A DNA stretch of 64,000 nt from Pseudooceanicola marinus. GTDB lineage: Bacteria > Pseudomonadota > Alphaproteobacteria > Rhodobacterales > Rhodobacteraceae. Positions within the stretch are counted from its first letter, which is position 1, and the number at the start of each line of letters is the position of its first letter. The position numbers and the translations under genes were made by a program. The stretch spans positions 62,001 to 126,000 of the forward strand of contig NZ_JAIVMC010000010.1 of assembly GCF_020177265.1 (NCBI RefSeq). Direction: 5' to 3'. The notes under the pieces are model-generated. The model was given only the letters and a program-made list of their open reading frames with translations, made no database searches and was not told the DNA's origin. Of the stretch, positions 35,354-42,932 are shown piece by piece.

Positions 35354-35941
35354 ATGACCGACGCGGCTTTCGACATCGGTGCGCGGCTTCTGGCCATGCG
35401 CAAGGCGGCGCAGCTGTCGCAGCGGCAGCTGGCCGAACGCGCGGGCGTGCCCCATGCGCAGATCTCGATCATCGAGAAGAACAAGTCCTCGCCCTCCATC
35501 GCCACCCTGCGCAAGATCCTGTCGGGGCTGGGCATGACCATGGCCGACTTCTTCGAGAGCGAGCGGCAGGCGCCAGAAGGCCCGTTCTTCAGCCCCGAGG
35601 ACCTGCTGGACCTGACCTCGAAACTGCCCGTCACGGGGGTTTCGGACGTGGCCGGGCGCATCGCCTTCCGCCAGATCGGCGACGCGCATCGCCACAACCT
35701 GCAGATCCTGCATGAGGTCTATGAGCCCGGCGCCGACACCGGCGAGACGATGCTGGAGCATTTCTCCAACGAGGGCGGTTACGTCATCGAGGGGGAGCTG
35801 GAGCTGACGGTGGGCGGCGAGGTGCGGATCCTGAAGCCCGGGGACAGCTACCTGTTCGACAGCCGCATTCCGCATCGGTTCCGCAACCCCCACGAGGGCC
35901 GCACCGTCGTCATTTCCGCCTGCACGCCGCCCTACCTCTGA
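35354..35941 (+). CDS. XRE-family regulator with C-terminal cupin (PuuR-like)
   Basis: A 195-aa regulator: helix-turn-helix at about 9-66 (LSQRQLAERAGVPHAQISIIEKNKSSPSIATLRKIL) and a cupin at about 110-190 (SNEGGYVIEGELELTVG...PGDSYLFDSRIPHRFRN) that binds a small effector. This layout is typical of PuuR-type regulators of polyamine and amino-acid catabolism. It is 89 bp downstream of the TPP enzyme on the same strand. The ATG at 35354 begins the globular domain. A terminator follows. Confidence 0.9.
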   Translation: MTDAAFDIGARLLAMRKAAQLSQRQLAERAGVPHAQISIIEKNKSSPSIATLRKILSGLGMTMADFFESERQAPEGPFFSPEDLLDLTSKLPVTGVSDVAGRIAFRQIGDAHRHNLQILHEVYEPGADTGETMLEHFSNEGGYVIEGELELTVGGEVRILKPGDSYLFDSRIPHRFRNPHEGRTVVISACTPPYL

Positions 35942-35971
35942 GCCGTTCAACCCGCTTTGTCGGGTGATTTC

Positions 35972-36000
35972 GACCTGCGCGCCTTTGCGCAGGTCTTTCG
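35972..36000 (+). terminator. Rho-independent terminator after the XRE/cupin gene
   Basis: GACCTGCGC (35972-35980), loop GCCTTT, GCGCAGGTC (35987-35995), then TTT. A perfect 9-bp stem 30 bp after the stop codon. Confidence 0.65.
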
Positions 36001-36105
36001 CATTTGCGGGCCGGGGAGGCGCCTGATCCGCTCATTCGCGCAAATCGCCGTCCGTATCTGCTTCGATGCGCAGGGTGGGGCGGTTGAACGCGCAGTTTCA
36101 ATCGA

Positions 36106-36145
36106 TCTTCATCTGACTGACTCCGAACTGTCATGAAAGCTGCCT
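36106..36145 (+). promoter_or_regulatory. Tandem Pho box upstream of the second ugpB
   Basis: Four 7-mers start 11 bp apart: TCTTCAT (36106), CTGACTC (36117), CTGTCAT (36128), GCTGCCT (36139). The third is an exact match to the PhoB half-site CTGTCAT, and the spacing equals that of known tandem Pho boxes. It lies 41-80 bp before the ugpB start and supports phosphate-starvation control. Confidence 0.65.
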
Positions 36146-36185
36146 AGGCGAGGGGCATCCTTTTCTTCCTTTCACGGAGCATCCG

Positions 36186-37508
36186 ATGCAGCGCAACCTG
36201 ATCGCAGGCCTGGCCCTGACCACCGCCCTGGTGGCCCCGCTGGCCGCCTCGGCCCAGACCGAAATTTCCTGGTGGCACGCCATGGGCGGCGCCCTGGGCG
36301 AGAAGGTCGACGAGATCGTCGCCAACTACAACGCCTCTCAGGACGAGTATCACCTGACCGCCACCTACCGCGGCAGCTACACCGAGACGATGACCGCGGC
36401 CATCGCCGCCTTCCGCGCCGGTGAACAGCCGAACCTGGTGCAGGTCTTCGAAGTGGGCACCGGCACCATGATGGCCGCCGAAGGCGCCGTCTATCCGGTC
36501 TACCAGCTGATGGAAGATCACGGTCAGGACTTCGACCCCTCGGTCTACCTGCCCGCCGTGGCCGGCTACTACACCAACACCGACGGCCAGATGCTGTCGA
36601 TGCCCTTCAACTCCTCCACCCCGATCCTGTACTACAACAAGGACATCTTCGCCGAGGCCGGCCTGGACGCCGACGTGGCGCCGGAAACCTGGGCCGACGT
36701 GGAAGAGATGTCGCGCAAGATCGTCGACAGCGGCGCGGCCGAATGCGGCTTCACCACCGGCTGGATCTCCTGGGTGCAGCTGGAAAACCTGTCGGCCTGG
36801 CACAACCAGCCGATCGGCACGCATGAAAACGGCTTTGGCTCCATCGACAGCGAGATGACCGTCAACGGCCCGGTGCAGATCCGTCACTGGGAAAACCTGG
36901 CCAAGTGGGAAGACGAAGGCCTGTTCAAATACGGTGGCCCCGGTGGCGGTGCCGACAGCGCGCCGGCCTTCTACTCGGGTGAATGCGCCATCTACATGAA
37001 CTCCTCCGCCTCGCGCGCCGGCGTTCTGGCCAACACCGAATTCGACCTGGGCCTGGGCATGCTGCCCTACTACGCCGACGTCGAGGGTGCGCCGCAGAAC
37101 TCGATCATCGGCGGTGCCACCCTGTGGACCCTGGCCGGTGCGTCGGACGCCCAGTACGACGGTGTCGCCTCCTTCCTGACCTACCTGTCCTCCGCCGAGG
37201 TCCAGGCCGACTGGCACCAGTTCACTGGCTACCTGCCGATCACCAACGCCGCCTACGAGCTGAGCCAGAGCCAAGGCTACTACGACGAGAACCCCGGCGC
37301 CGACATCGCGATCAAGCAGATCACGCTGAACGAGCCGACCGCCAACTCCAAGGGCCTGCGCTTCGGCAACTACGTGCAGATCCGCGGCGTGATCGACGAA
37401 GAGTTCGAGAACCTGCTGTCGGGCGACAAGACCGCCGAAGAGGCGCTGAACGACCTGGTCGAGCGCGGCAACTCGCTGATCGCGGACTTCGTCGAAGCCA
37501 ACGGCTGA
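36186..37508 (+). CDS. ugpB: sn-Glycerol-3-phosphate ABC importer binding protein
   Basis: Periplasmic binding protein, 440 aa. Signal peptide 1-23 (ending AASAQTEISWWHAM). It contains ISWWHAMGG, GEQPNLVQVFEVGTGTMMAA, MPFNSSTPILYYNKD and a C-terminal RGVIDEEFENLLSG segment, closely matching classical UgpB, better than the first copy does. It binds glycerol-3-phosphate or glycerophosphocholine. A hairpin follows the stop. Codon use is more biased to C-ending codons than in neighbours, consistent with high expression. Confidence 0.93.
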   Translation: MQRNLIAGLALTTALVAPLAASAQTEISWWHAMGGALGEKVDEIVANYNASQDEYHLTATYRGSYTETMTAAIAAFRAGEQPNLVQVFEVGTGTMMAAEGAVYPVYQLMEDHGQDFDPSVYLPAVAGYYTNTDGQMLSMPFNSSTPILYYNKDIFAEAGLDADVAPETWADVEEMSRKIVDSGAAECGFTTGWISWVQLENLSAWHNQPIGTHENGFGSIDSEMTVNGPVQIRHWENLAKWEDEGLFKYGGPGGGADSAPAFYSGECAIYMNSSASRAGVLANTEFDLGLGMLPYYADVEGAPQNSIIGGATLWTLAGASDAQYDGVASFLTYLSSAEVQADWHQFTGYLPITNAAYELSQSQGYYDENPGADIAIKQITLNEPTANSKGLRFGNYVQIRGVIDEEFENLLSGDKTAEEALNDLVERGNSLIADFVEANG

Positions 37509-37524
37509 ACCTGATCCGATCTCG

Positions 37525-37561
37525 ACAGGCCCGCGCCCCCGCGCGGGCCTGTTCCCTTTTT
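37525..37561 (+). terminator. Intra-operon hairpin between ugpB and ugpA (second operon)
   Basis: Perfect 12-bp stem: ACAGGCCCGCGC (37525-37536), loop CCCC, GCGCGGGCCTGT (37541-37552), followed by TCCCTTTTT. It looks like an intrinsic terminator inside the operon, giving excess binding protein over membrane subunits. Confidence 0.75.
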
Positions 37562-37580
37562 CCGGCACCCCGGGTTTCCC

Positions 37581-38465
37581 ATGCAGACCAAACGCACGAC
37601 CTTCCGCAGCTGGTGGCTGCCCTACCTCCTGGTGGCGCCGCAGCTGGCGATCACCCTCGTCTTCTTCATCTGGCCCGCGGGCCAGGCCGTCTATCAGAGC
37701 TTCCTGCGCGAAGATCCCTTCGGCCTGTCGACCACCTGGGTCGGTCTGCGCAACTACATCCGCCTGTTCGACAGCGCCGAATACCTGGCGTCCTTCGAGA
37801 CCACGGTGATCTTCACGGTCTGCACCGCCACGCTGTCGATGGGTCTGTCGCTGCTGCTGGCCGTGGCCGTCGACCGGATGATCCGCACCGCCAGCGTCTA
37901 CACCACCCTGGTGGTCTGGCCCTATGCCGTGGCTCCGGCCATCGCCGGTATCCTGTGGTGGTTCATGTTCAACCCCTCCTTCGGCATCCTGACCTACGTG
38001 CTGGAGATGGTGGGCTATGACTGGAACCACCGGCTGAACGGCGAGGATGCCATGACCCTGGTCGTGCTGGCCTCGGCCTGGAAGCAGATCAGCTACAACT
38101 TCCTGTTCTTCGTCGCCGGGCTGCAATCCATCCCGATGTCGCTGCGCGAGGCGGCGGCGATCGACGGGGCGGGGCCGGTGAAACGCTTCTTCACCGTGGT
38201 CTTCCCGCTGCTGTCGCCGACCACCTTCTTCCTGCTGGTCGTCAACATCAACTACACGATGTTCGACACCTTCTCGACCATCGACGCCTCCACCGCGGGC
38301 GGGCCGGGCCAGGCCACGACGATCCTCGTCTACAAGGTCTACGAGGACGGGGTGAAGGGCCTCAACCTCGGCTCCTCCGCCGCGCAATCGGTGATCCTGA
38401 TGTCCATCGTGATCGCGCTGACCTTCATCCAGTTCCGCTTCATCGAGCGGCGCGTGCAGTATTGA
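37581..38465 (+). CDS. ugpA: sn-Glycerol-3-phosphate ABC permease UgpA
   Basis: A 294-aa permease with six membrane segments (first [18 protein letters not shown]). EAA motif [20 protein letters not shown]. The N-terminal [21 protein letters not shown] stretch is characteristic of UgpA. Starts 20 bp after the hairpin. Confidence 0.92.
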   Translation: MQTKRTTFRSWWLPYLLVAPQLAITLVFFIWPAGQAVYQSFLREDPFGLSTTWVGLRNYIRLFDSAEYLASFETTVIFTVCTATLSMGLSLLLAVAVDRMIRTASVYTTLVVWPYAVAPAIAGILWWFMFNPSFGILTYVLEMVGYDWNHRLNGEDAMTLVVLASAWKQISYNFLFFVAGLQSIPMSLREAAAIDGAGPVKRFFTVVFPLLSPTTFFLLVVNINYTMFDTFSTIDASTAGGPGQATTILVYKVYEDGVKGLNLGSSAAQSVILMSIVIALTFIQFRFIERRVQY

Positions 38466-38477
38466 GGAGGCCGCACC

Positions 38478-39326
38478 ATGGTTGAAAACCGTCCCTTCCT
38501 GACTTTCCTGGCCCATGCGGTGCTGATCCTGGGCGTGGCCTTCGTGGCGCTGCCCGTGTGGATCGCCTTCGTCGCCTCCACCCATGACCAGTCGACCTTC
38601 CTGTCGGGGTCCATGCCGATGTGGCCGGGCGACAATATCTGGGAAACCTACGGCACCATCCTGGGCACCGGCGCGCCGGTGCCGGGGGCGCCGCCGCTGA
38701 CCCTGATGCTGAAGAACTCGCTGGTGATGGCGCTTATCATCACCGTGGGCAAGATCGCCATCTCGATCCTGTCGGCCTTCGCCATCGTCTACTTCCGCTT
38801 CCCCGGCCGGGTCCTGATCTTCTGCCTGATCTTCGTCACCTTGATGCTGCCGGTCGAGGTGCGCATCATGCCCACCTTCAAGGTGGTGGCGGATCTGGGG
38901 ATGCTGAACAGCTACGCCGGCCTGTCGATCCCGCTGATCGCCTCGGCCACGGCCACCTTCCTCTTCCGGCAGTTCTTCCTGACCATCCCGGAAGAGCTGG
39001 TGGAGGCGGCGCGCATTGACGGCGCGGGTCCGATGAAGTTCTTCCGCGACATGGTGCTGCCCCTGTCGCAGACCAACATCGCGGCGCTCTTCGTCATCCT
39101 CTTCATCTACGGCTGGAACCAGTACCTCTGGCCGATGCTGATCACCACCGACGAGAAATTCTACACCGTCGTCATGGGCATCAAGAGGATGTCCGACGTG
39201 GCCGACAGCGACCCCCAATGGAACTTCGTCATGGGCTCGGCCATGCTGGCCATGCTGCCGCCCGTGCTCGTCGTCATCTTCATGCAGAGGCTTTTCGTCA
39301 AAGGCCTCGTGGAACAGGAGAAGTAA
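38478..39326 (+). CDS. ugpE: sn-Glycerol-3-phosphate ABC permease UgpE
   Basis: A 282-aa permease with six membrane segments. EAA motif [20 protein letters not shown]. The segment [28 protein letters not shown] is characteristic of UgpE. GGAGG lies just upstream of the ATG. Spaced 12 bp after ugpA and 2 bp before ugpC. Confidence 0.92.
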   Translation: MVENRPFLTFLAHAVLILGVAFVALPVWIAFVASTHDQSTFLSGSMPMWPGDNIWETYGTILGTGAPVPGAPPLTLMLKNSLVMALIITVGKIAISILSAFAIVYFRFPGRVLIFCLIFVTLMLPVEVRIMPTFKVVADLGMLNSYAGLSIPLIASATATFLFRQFFLTIPEELVEAARIDGAGPMKFFRDMVLPLSQTNIAALFVILFIYGWNQYLWPMLITTDEKFYTVVMGIKRMSDVADSDPQWNFVMGSAMLAMLPPVLVVIFMQRLFVKGLVEQEK

Positions 39327-39328
39327 TC

Positions 39329-40423
39329 ATGGCCGGTATCAAGCTTTCCGCCGTGAAGAAGATCTACCCCGGGGCCGCCGAACCGGCGGTGAAGGGTGTG
39401 GACCTGGACATCCAGGACGGCGAGTTCGTCGTGCTGGTCGGCCCCTCGGGCTGTGGCAAGTCGACCCTGCTGCGGATGATCGCGGGGCTGGAGACCGTCT
39501 CGGACGGGGAGATCGCCATCGGCGACAAGGTCGTGAACCAGATGGAACCGGCGGAGCGCGACATCGCCATGGTGTTCCAGAACTATGCGCTCTACCCCCA
39601 TATGTCCGTGCGGCAGAATATGTCCTACGGGCTGAAGAACCGGAAGATGCCGAAGGCGGAGATCGCCCGGCGCATCGACGAGGCCGCGGCGGTGCTGGAG
39701 ATCACCCCCTACCTCGACCGCAAGCCGCGCGCCCTGTCGGGCGGACAGCGTCAGCGGGTCGCCATGGGCCGCGCCATCGTGCGCGACCCGGCCGCCTTCC
39801 TCTTCGATGAACCGCTGTCGAACCTGGATGCGAAACTGCGCCTGCACATGCGCGGCGAGATCAAGCAGCTTCACCAGCGGCTGAAGACCACCAGCGTCTA
39901 CGTCACGCATGACCAGCTGGAGGCGATGACCCTGGCCGACCGGCTAGTGGTGCTGAACCATGGCCGCATCGAACAGGTGGGCCGCCCGCTGGATCTTTAC
40001 CGCCGCCCGGCCTCGACCTTCGTCGCGGGCTTCCTCGGGGCACCTGCGATGAACCTGATCGAGGCGGAGGTGTCCGGTGGCGCCCTGATGCTGGCCGGGA
40101 CCGCGCTGGCGCGCGGGCTGCAGGCAGAGGCGGGCCGCGTCACCGCCGGGATCCGCCCCGAGGCCCTGCGCCTGCGCCCCGCGCCGGGGGGCAACTTCCG
40201 CCTGGACTATGTCGAGGAACTGGGCGGTTCGCGCATCGTGCACGGTCATATCGGGGCACAGCGCATCATCGCCCAGACCGACCTCGCGCAGGAGCTGTCG
40301 GCGGAGATGCACGCCGAGTTGCCGCTGGAGGAGCTGCACCTCTTCCATGCGACCGAGGGCCATCGCTTGTCGATGGGCGTCAGCCAGCCCGCGGCCGCTG
40401 ATCCGCAGTTGGTCGGCGCCTGA
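39329..40423 (+). CDS. ugpC: sn-Glycerol-3-phosphate ABC ATPase UgpC
   Basis: A 364-aa ATPase. Walker [10 protein letters not shown] is at 39-47, with signature [15 protein letters not shown], Walker [12 protein letters not shown], and [14 protein letters not shown], where the usual Thr after Gln is Leu. The C-terminal regulatory domain ([10 protein letters not shown]) matches UgpC. The ATG at 39329 follows CAGGAG; the frame extends into ugpE but that is not used. No ugpQ occurs in this operon, unlike the first. Confidence 0.92.
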   Translation: MAGIKLSAVKKIYPGAAEPAVKGVDLDIQDGEFVVLVGPSGCGKSTLLRMIAGLETVSDGEIAIGDKVVNQMEPAERDIAMVFQNYALYPHMSVRQNMSYGLKNRKMPKAEIARRIDEAAAVLEITPYLDRKPRALSGGQRQRVAMGRAIVRDPAAFLFDEPLSNLDAKLRLHMRGEIKQLHQRLKTTSVYVTHDQLEAMTLADRLVVLNHGRIEQVGRPLDLYRRPASTFVAGFLGAPAMNLIEAEVSGGALMLAGTALARGLQAEAGRVTAGIRPEALRLRPAPGGNFRLDYVEELGGSRIVHGHIGAQRIIAQTDLAQELSAEMHAELPLEELHLFHATEGHRLSMGVSQPAAADPQLVGA

Positions 40424-40450
40424 TCCACGGCTGGTTTGAGCCTGGTCCGG

Positions 40451-40478
40451 GCCCGGTCCGCCATGCAGCGGGCCGGGC
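40451..40478 (+). terminator. Hairpin after the second ugp operon
   Basis: GCCCGGTCCG (40451-40460) and CGGGCCGGGC (40469-40478) form a 10-bp stem with one G-T pair, 27 bp after the ugpC stop. It is not followed by a T run, but a T6 stretch occurs at about 40502-40507. Confidence 0.45.
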
Positions 40479-40666
40479 GCGCTCAATCTAGGAGCGAATC
40501 GCTTTTTTCGAAAATTTTATTGGTGGACAAGTTAATCAGGGGCTCTAAAGGGGCTATTCGCCTCAAAATTGTGGGCACCTGTTATTTTTGCATAGCCGGT
40601 CTTGCCGGGTGAAACTCGCGAAAAACCCCTGAATCGCGGGTCAATCCCGGCACGTATGCTTTGCAG

Positions 40667-40689
40667 AACGGTATCCAGTTGCTACCGTT
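40667..40689. promoter_or_regulatory. Inverted repeat upstream of the RTX-like gene
   Basis: AACGGTA (40667-40673) and TACCGTT (40683-40689) are perfect 7-bp arms separated by 9 bases, about 50 bp before the start codon at 40738. The surrounding 40500-40735 stretch is the most AT-rich in the neighbourhood and otherwise featureless, so it is a likely regulated promoter. Confidence 0.45.
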
Positions 40690-40737
40690 TCTAAGACGAA
40701 AGTCGTGTGTGTCTGAAGTTAATAAGTGGGGTGCTCC

Positions 40738-42453
40738 ATGGAGCTGGTGTGTGTCGCCGCCGTGTGTGTGTGTCTGTCCCTTGCCGTGATGGGACGGATT
40801 TCTGGAAATGGTCTGGCCTTGGCGGGCCTGGGTCACGGCAATCAGGATCGACGAAATGACGCGCGGAAACGCGCCTGGGAGGCGGCCACCGCCGTGCCGG
40901 ATCAACCGGCCCGGGTGCTCAGCCGCGTGGCAGACGACAGCCTGTCGGGTGCGCCCGACGAGATGGCCGTCGCCGAGACGGCGGATGACAGCGCCGGGAT
41001 GACCGCAGGCCGCGTTGAGGAGAGCGCTGCCGAGGATCGTGCCGCCGCACCCTCCGCCCGGGCCGCCGGCCCGGAGATGAAGCTCATCGTCGATGGTCTG
41101 TGCCTCGATACCCTGCGCTTTCCCGCCCACCTGGGCGACGGCGCGGCCGAGGAGGAAGGACGGTTCTGGCTGGACATCACCCGGCTTCGTCGCGCCGATG
41201 ATGGGGTCCCGCGCCTGCGCGAAGCGCTTCTCGTGGCGCTCGACTGGGCGCGCGACCCCGAAGGCAAGGGCCGGCCGGAGGCGCGTCAGCGCCTGACGCT
41301 GGTGCTGCCGGTCCGGCACCTGCCCTTCCAGGCCTTCCGCGCCTATGCCCGCGAGCTGGAGCTGTTCACCGCGCTGGTGCTGCGCCGCTACCCTGACGTC
41401 GTGGCGGCCTTCGAGATCGGCAACGAGGACTGGGATCTGGTCAGCCCGGATGAATATGCCGCCAAGGCGCGCATGGTCATCAGCGCCCTTGAAACCGGGA
41501 TGGACGCCCTGAACCTGCATCCCGCCCGACGTCCCGACATCATGGTGCAACGCCCCCTGCCGCCGACGCCGCCTTCGGGCCGTGACGATCGCGGCGCGGT
41601 CGCCCGTGTCAGCCAGAACGCCCTGCAGGCGGCCCTGGCCGCACGCAAGGCGCACAGCCTGCAGGGGCTTCGCGCGATCGACACCAGCTTCACCGCCGAG
41701 GATGGCGCGATCGAGATCACCGCCCATGAGGGCGAGGACCGCCTGGTCGCCTATGTCCGCTCGCGCCTGGATCATCCGATCCGGCTGGACGTGGATTTCG
41801 CGTCGCTGCTGCCCCGGGTTCCGGCCCGGGCAGAGGCCCTGCGCATCGGTGCCGCCCCCTCCGGCGCCGCGCACCCCTCCGTCTCCCGTTCGGTTCGGGT
41901 CGGGAATGCCCTGCGTCTGGCGCAGTCTGCTCCCGCTGCGCAGCCCTGGGCGCTCGATGTGGTCGAGATGGACGGACCCCTGCTGGATGTCGAGCTTGCC
42001 CCCTTCGAGGCGGTCGAGGTCACCTTCCTGCTGGGGGACGGAGGGGACATTCACCCCGACAAGGTTCGCCGGTCGATGCGCCTGCTGGACGGTGGCAATG
42101 CCGGTCACGGTCGGTCCCTGGCGCAGCAGGACCGTGTCCTGCGGGCCGAGACCGCGGAGGACGACCGTCTGGTCGGCGCCGCACAGCCTGACGAGATGAT
42201 CGGCTGGATCGGCACGGACAAGTTCGTCTTCGGCAAGACCGCAGGCACCGCGCCTGGTCCGGTCATCCGCAACTTCATTCCGGGTCAGGACGTGATCGAT
42301 CTCGTGCTGCCCGGTCTGTCCGCGCGCGACATCGCCCTGGCCGATCATGAGGACGGGGTCATGGTCCAGGCTGGCGATCACGCGCGGTTCCTGCTGGATG
42401 GTGTCCCTTCCGCCCGGCAGGTCGACGTGCAGCGGGATTTCCGGGTTTTCTGA
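40738..42453 (+). CDS. Orphan protein with glycosidase-like segment and RTX-type C-terminus
   Basis: A 571-aa protein. A hydrophobic N-terminus (about 1-20, MELVCVAAVCVCLSLAVMG) suggests a membrane anchor or signal. Residues 35-115 are low-complexity and acidic. Residues about 118-260 resemble a TIM-barrel glycoside-hydrolase fragment, with AFEIGNEDW at 224-232 (a Glu in the usual acid/base context) and DEYAAKA. The last 80 residues (GTDKFVFGK...IRNFIPGQDVIDLVLPG) match the terminal capping part of RTX/serralysin-like C-termini, but the Gly-Asp calcium nonapeptides are missing. It looks like a shortened relative of large secreted RTX glycosidases. The upstream ATG at 40726 is also in frame. 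Confidence 0.65.
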   Translation: MELVCVAAVCVCLSLAVMGRISGNGLALAGLGHGNQDRRNDARKRAWEAATAVPDQPARVLSRVADDSLSGAPDEMAVAETADDSAGMTAGRVEESAAEDRAAAPSARAAGPEMKLIVDGLCLDTLRFPAHLGDGAAEEEGRFWLDITRLRRADDGVPRLREALLVALDWARDPEGKGRPEARQRLTLVLPVRHLPFQAFRAYARELELFTALVLRRYPDVVAAFEIGNEDWDLVSPDEYAAKARMVISALETGMDALNLHPARRPDIMVQRPLPPTPPSGRDDRGAVARVSQNALQAALAARKAHSLQGLRAIDTSFTAEDGAIEITAHEGEDRLVAYVRSRLDHPIRLDVDFASLLPRVPARAEALRIGAAPSGAAHPSVSRSVRVGNALRLAQSAPAAQPWALDVVEMDGPLLDVELAPFEAVEVTFLLGDGGDIHPDKVRRSMRLLDGGNAGHGRSLAQQDRVLRAETAEDDRLVGAAQPDEMIGWIGTDKFVFGKTAGTAPGPVIRNFIPGQDVIDLVLPGLSARDIALADHEDGVMVQAGDHARFLLDGVPSARQVDVQRDFRVF

Positions 42454-42476
42454 CCCCCTCCGGTTGCCAGTGCAGT

Positions 42477-42505
42477 GGGCCCCGTGGCAACGCGGGGCCC
42501 TTTTT
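42477..42505 (+). terminator. Rho-independent terminator after the RTX-like gene
   Basis: GGGCCCCG (42477-42484) and CGGGGCCC (42493-42500) flank an 8-base loop and are followed by TTTTT. It lies 24 bp after the stop codon. Confidence 0.85.
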
Positions 42506-42547
42506 CATGTCCGGGTTCACGTCTTGCGCCGCCGCTTGCGGAGCGCG

Positions 42548-42907
42548 TCAGACCTTGCGGATCGCGCCGCGGTAGCGCCACAGGTGCACGCCCAGGGTCA
42601 CCGAGCCCAGCCACAGCACGGCGGCGATCATCACGAAGACCGCGGCATCGAGACTGCGCATCGGGATGCCGTGGCCCAGGGCAGCCAGGCCGGCGCCCAG
42701 CCCGGCAAAGAAGCCAAGCCAGGCCAGCACCCGCAGGCGCCGCAGCAGGGCCGTGGCCAGCACGCCCCAGAACACCGCCGCCAGCAGCATGGACCACAGG
42801 TATTCAGCCAGGCTCAGCGCGATGACCGCCAGGTGCAGAAGCGTCGCGACGTAGAAACACATCGCGGCGAGGAAGAAGCCGTCACTGGCGCTGCTGGCTC
42901 GGATCAT
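42548..42907 (-). CDS. Small four-helix membrane protein in the iorAB operon
   Basis: A 119-aa protein with four hydrophobic segments (about 10-32, 35-53, 58-80 and 88-108) and a basic C-terminus (LWRYRGAIRKV). No family recognised. GGAG about 8 bases before the start fixes it at 42907; an upstream open extension overlaps iorB. It starts 25 bp after the IorB stop on the same strand, so it is probably co-transcribed. It could anchor or link the hydroxylase to the membrane, but nothing in the sequence proves that. Confidence 0.7.
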   Translation of the reverse strand: MIRASSASDGFFLAAMCFYVATLLHLAVIALSLAEYLWSMLLAAVFWGVLATALLRRLRVLAWLGFFAGLGAGLAALGHGIPMRSLDAAVFVMIAAVLWLGSVTLGVHLWRYRGAIRKV

Positions 42908-42932
42908 CTGCGGTCTCCTGTCTCGTCCCGGC

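Noticed and set aside
36144-39218. Minus-strand frame of about 1,000 codons over the second ugp operon
   Set aside because: Asp/Gly/Val/His-rich antisense translation of ugpB, ugpA and ugpE; no start signal or domain.
40741-40775. GT-repeat run at the start of the RTX-like gene as a phase-variation tract
   Set aside because: Only about six GT units in a row, interrupted, and inside codons giving a plausible hydrophobic leader; too short to be a convincing slipped-strand site.
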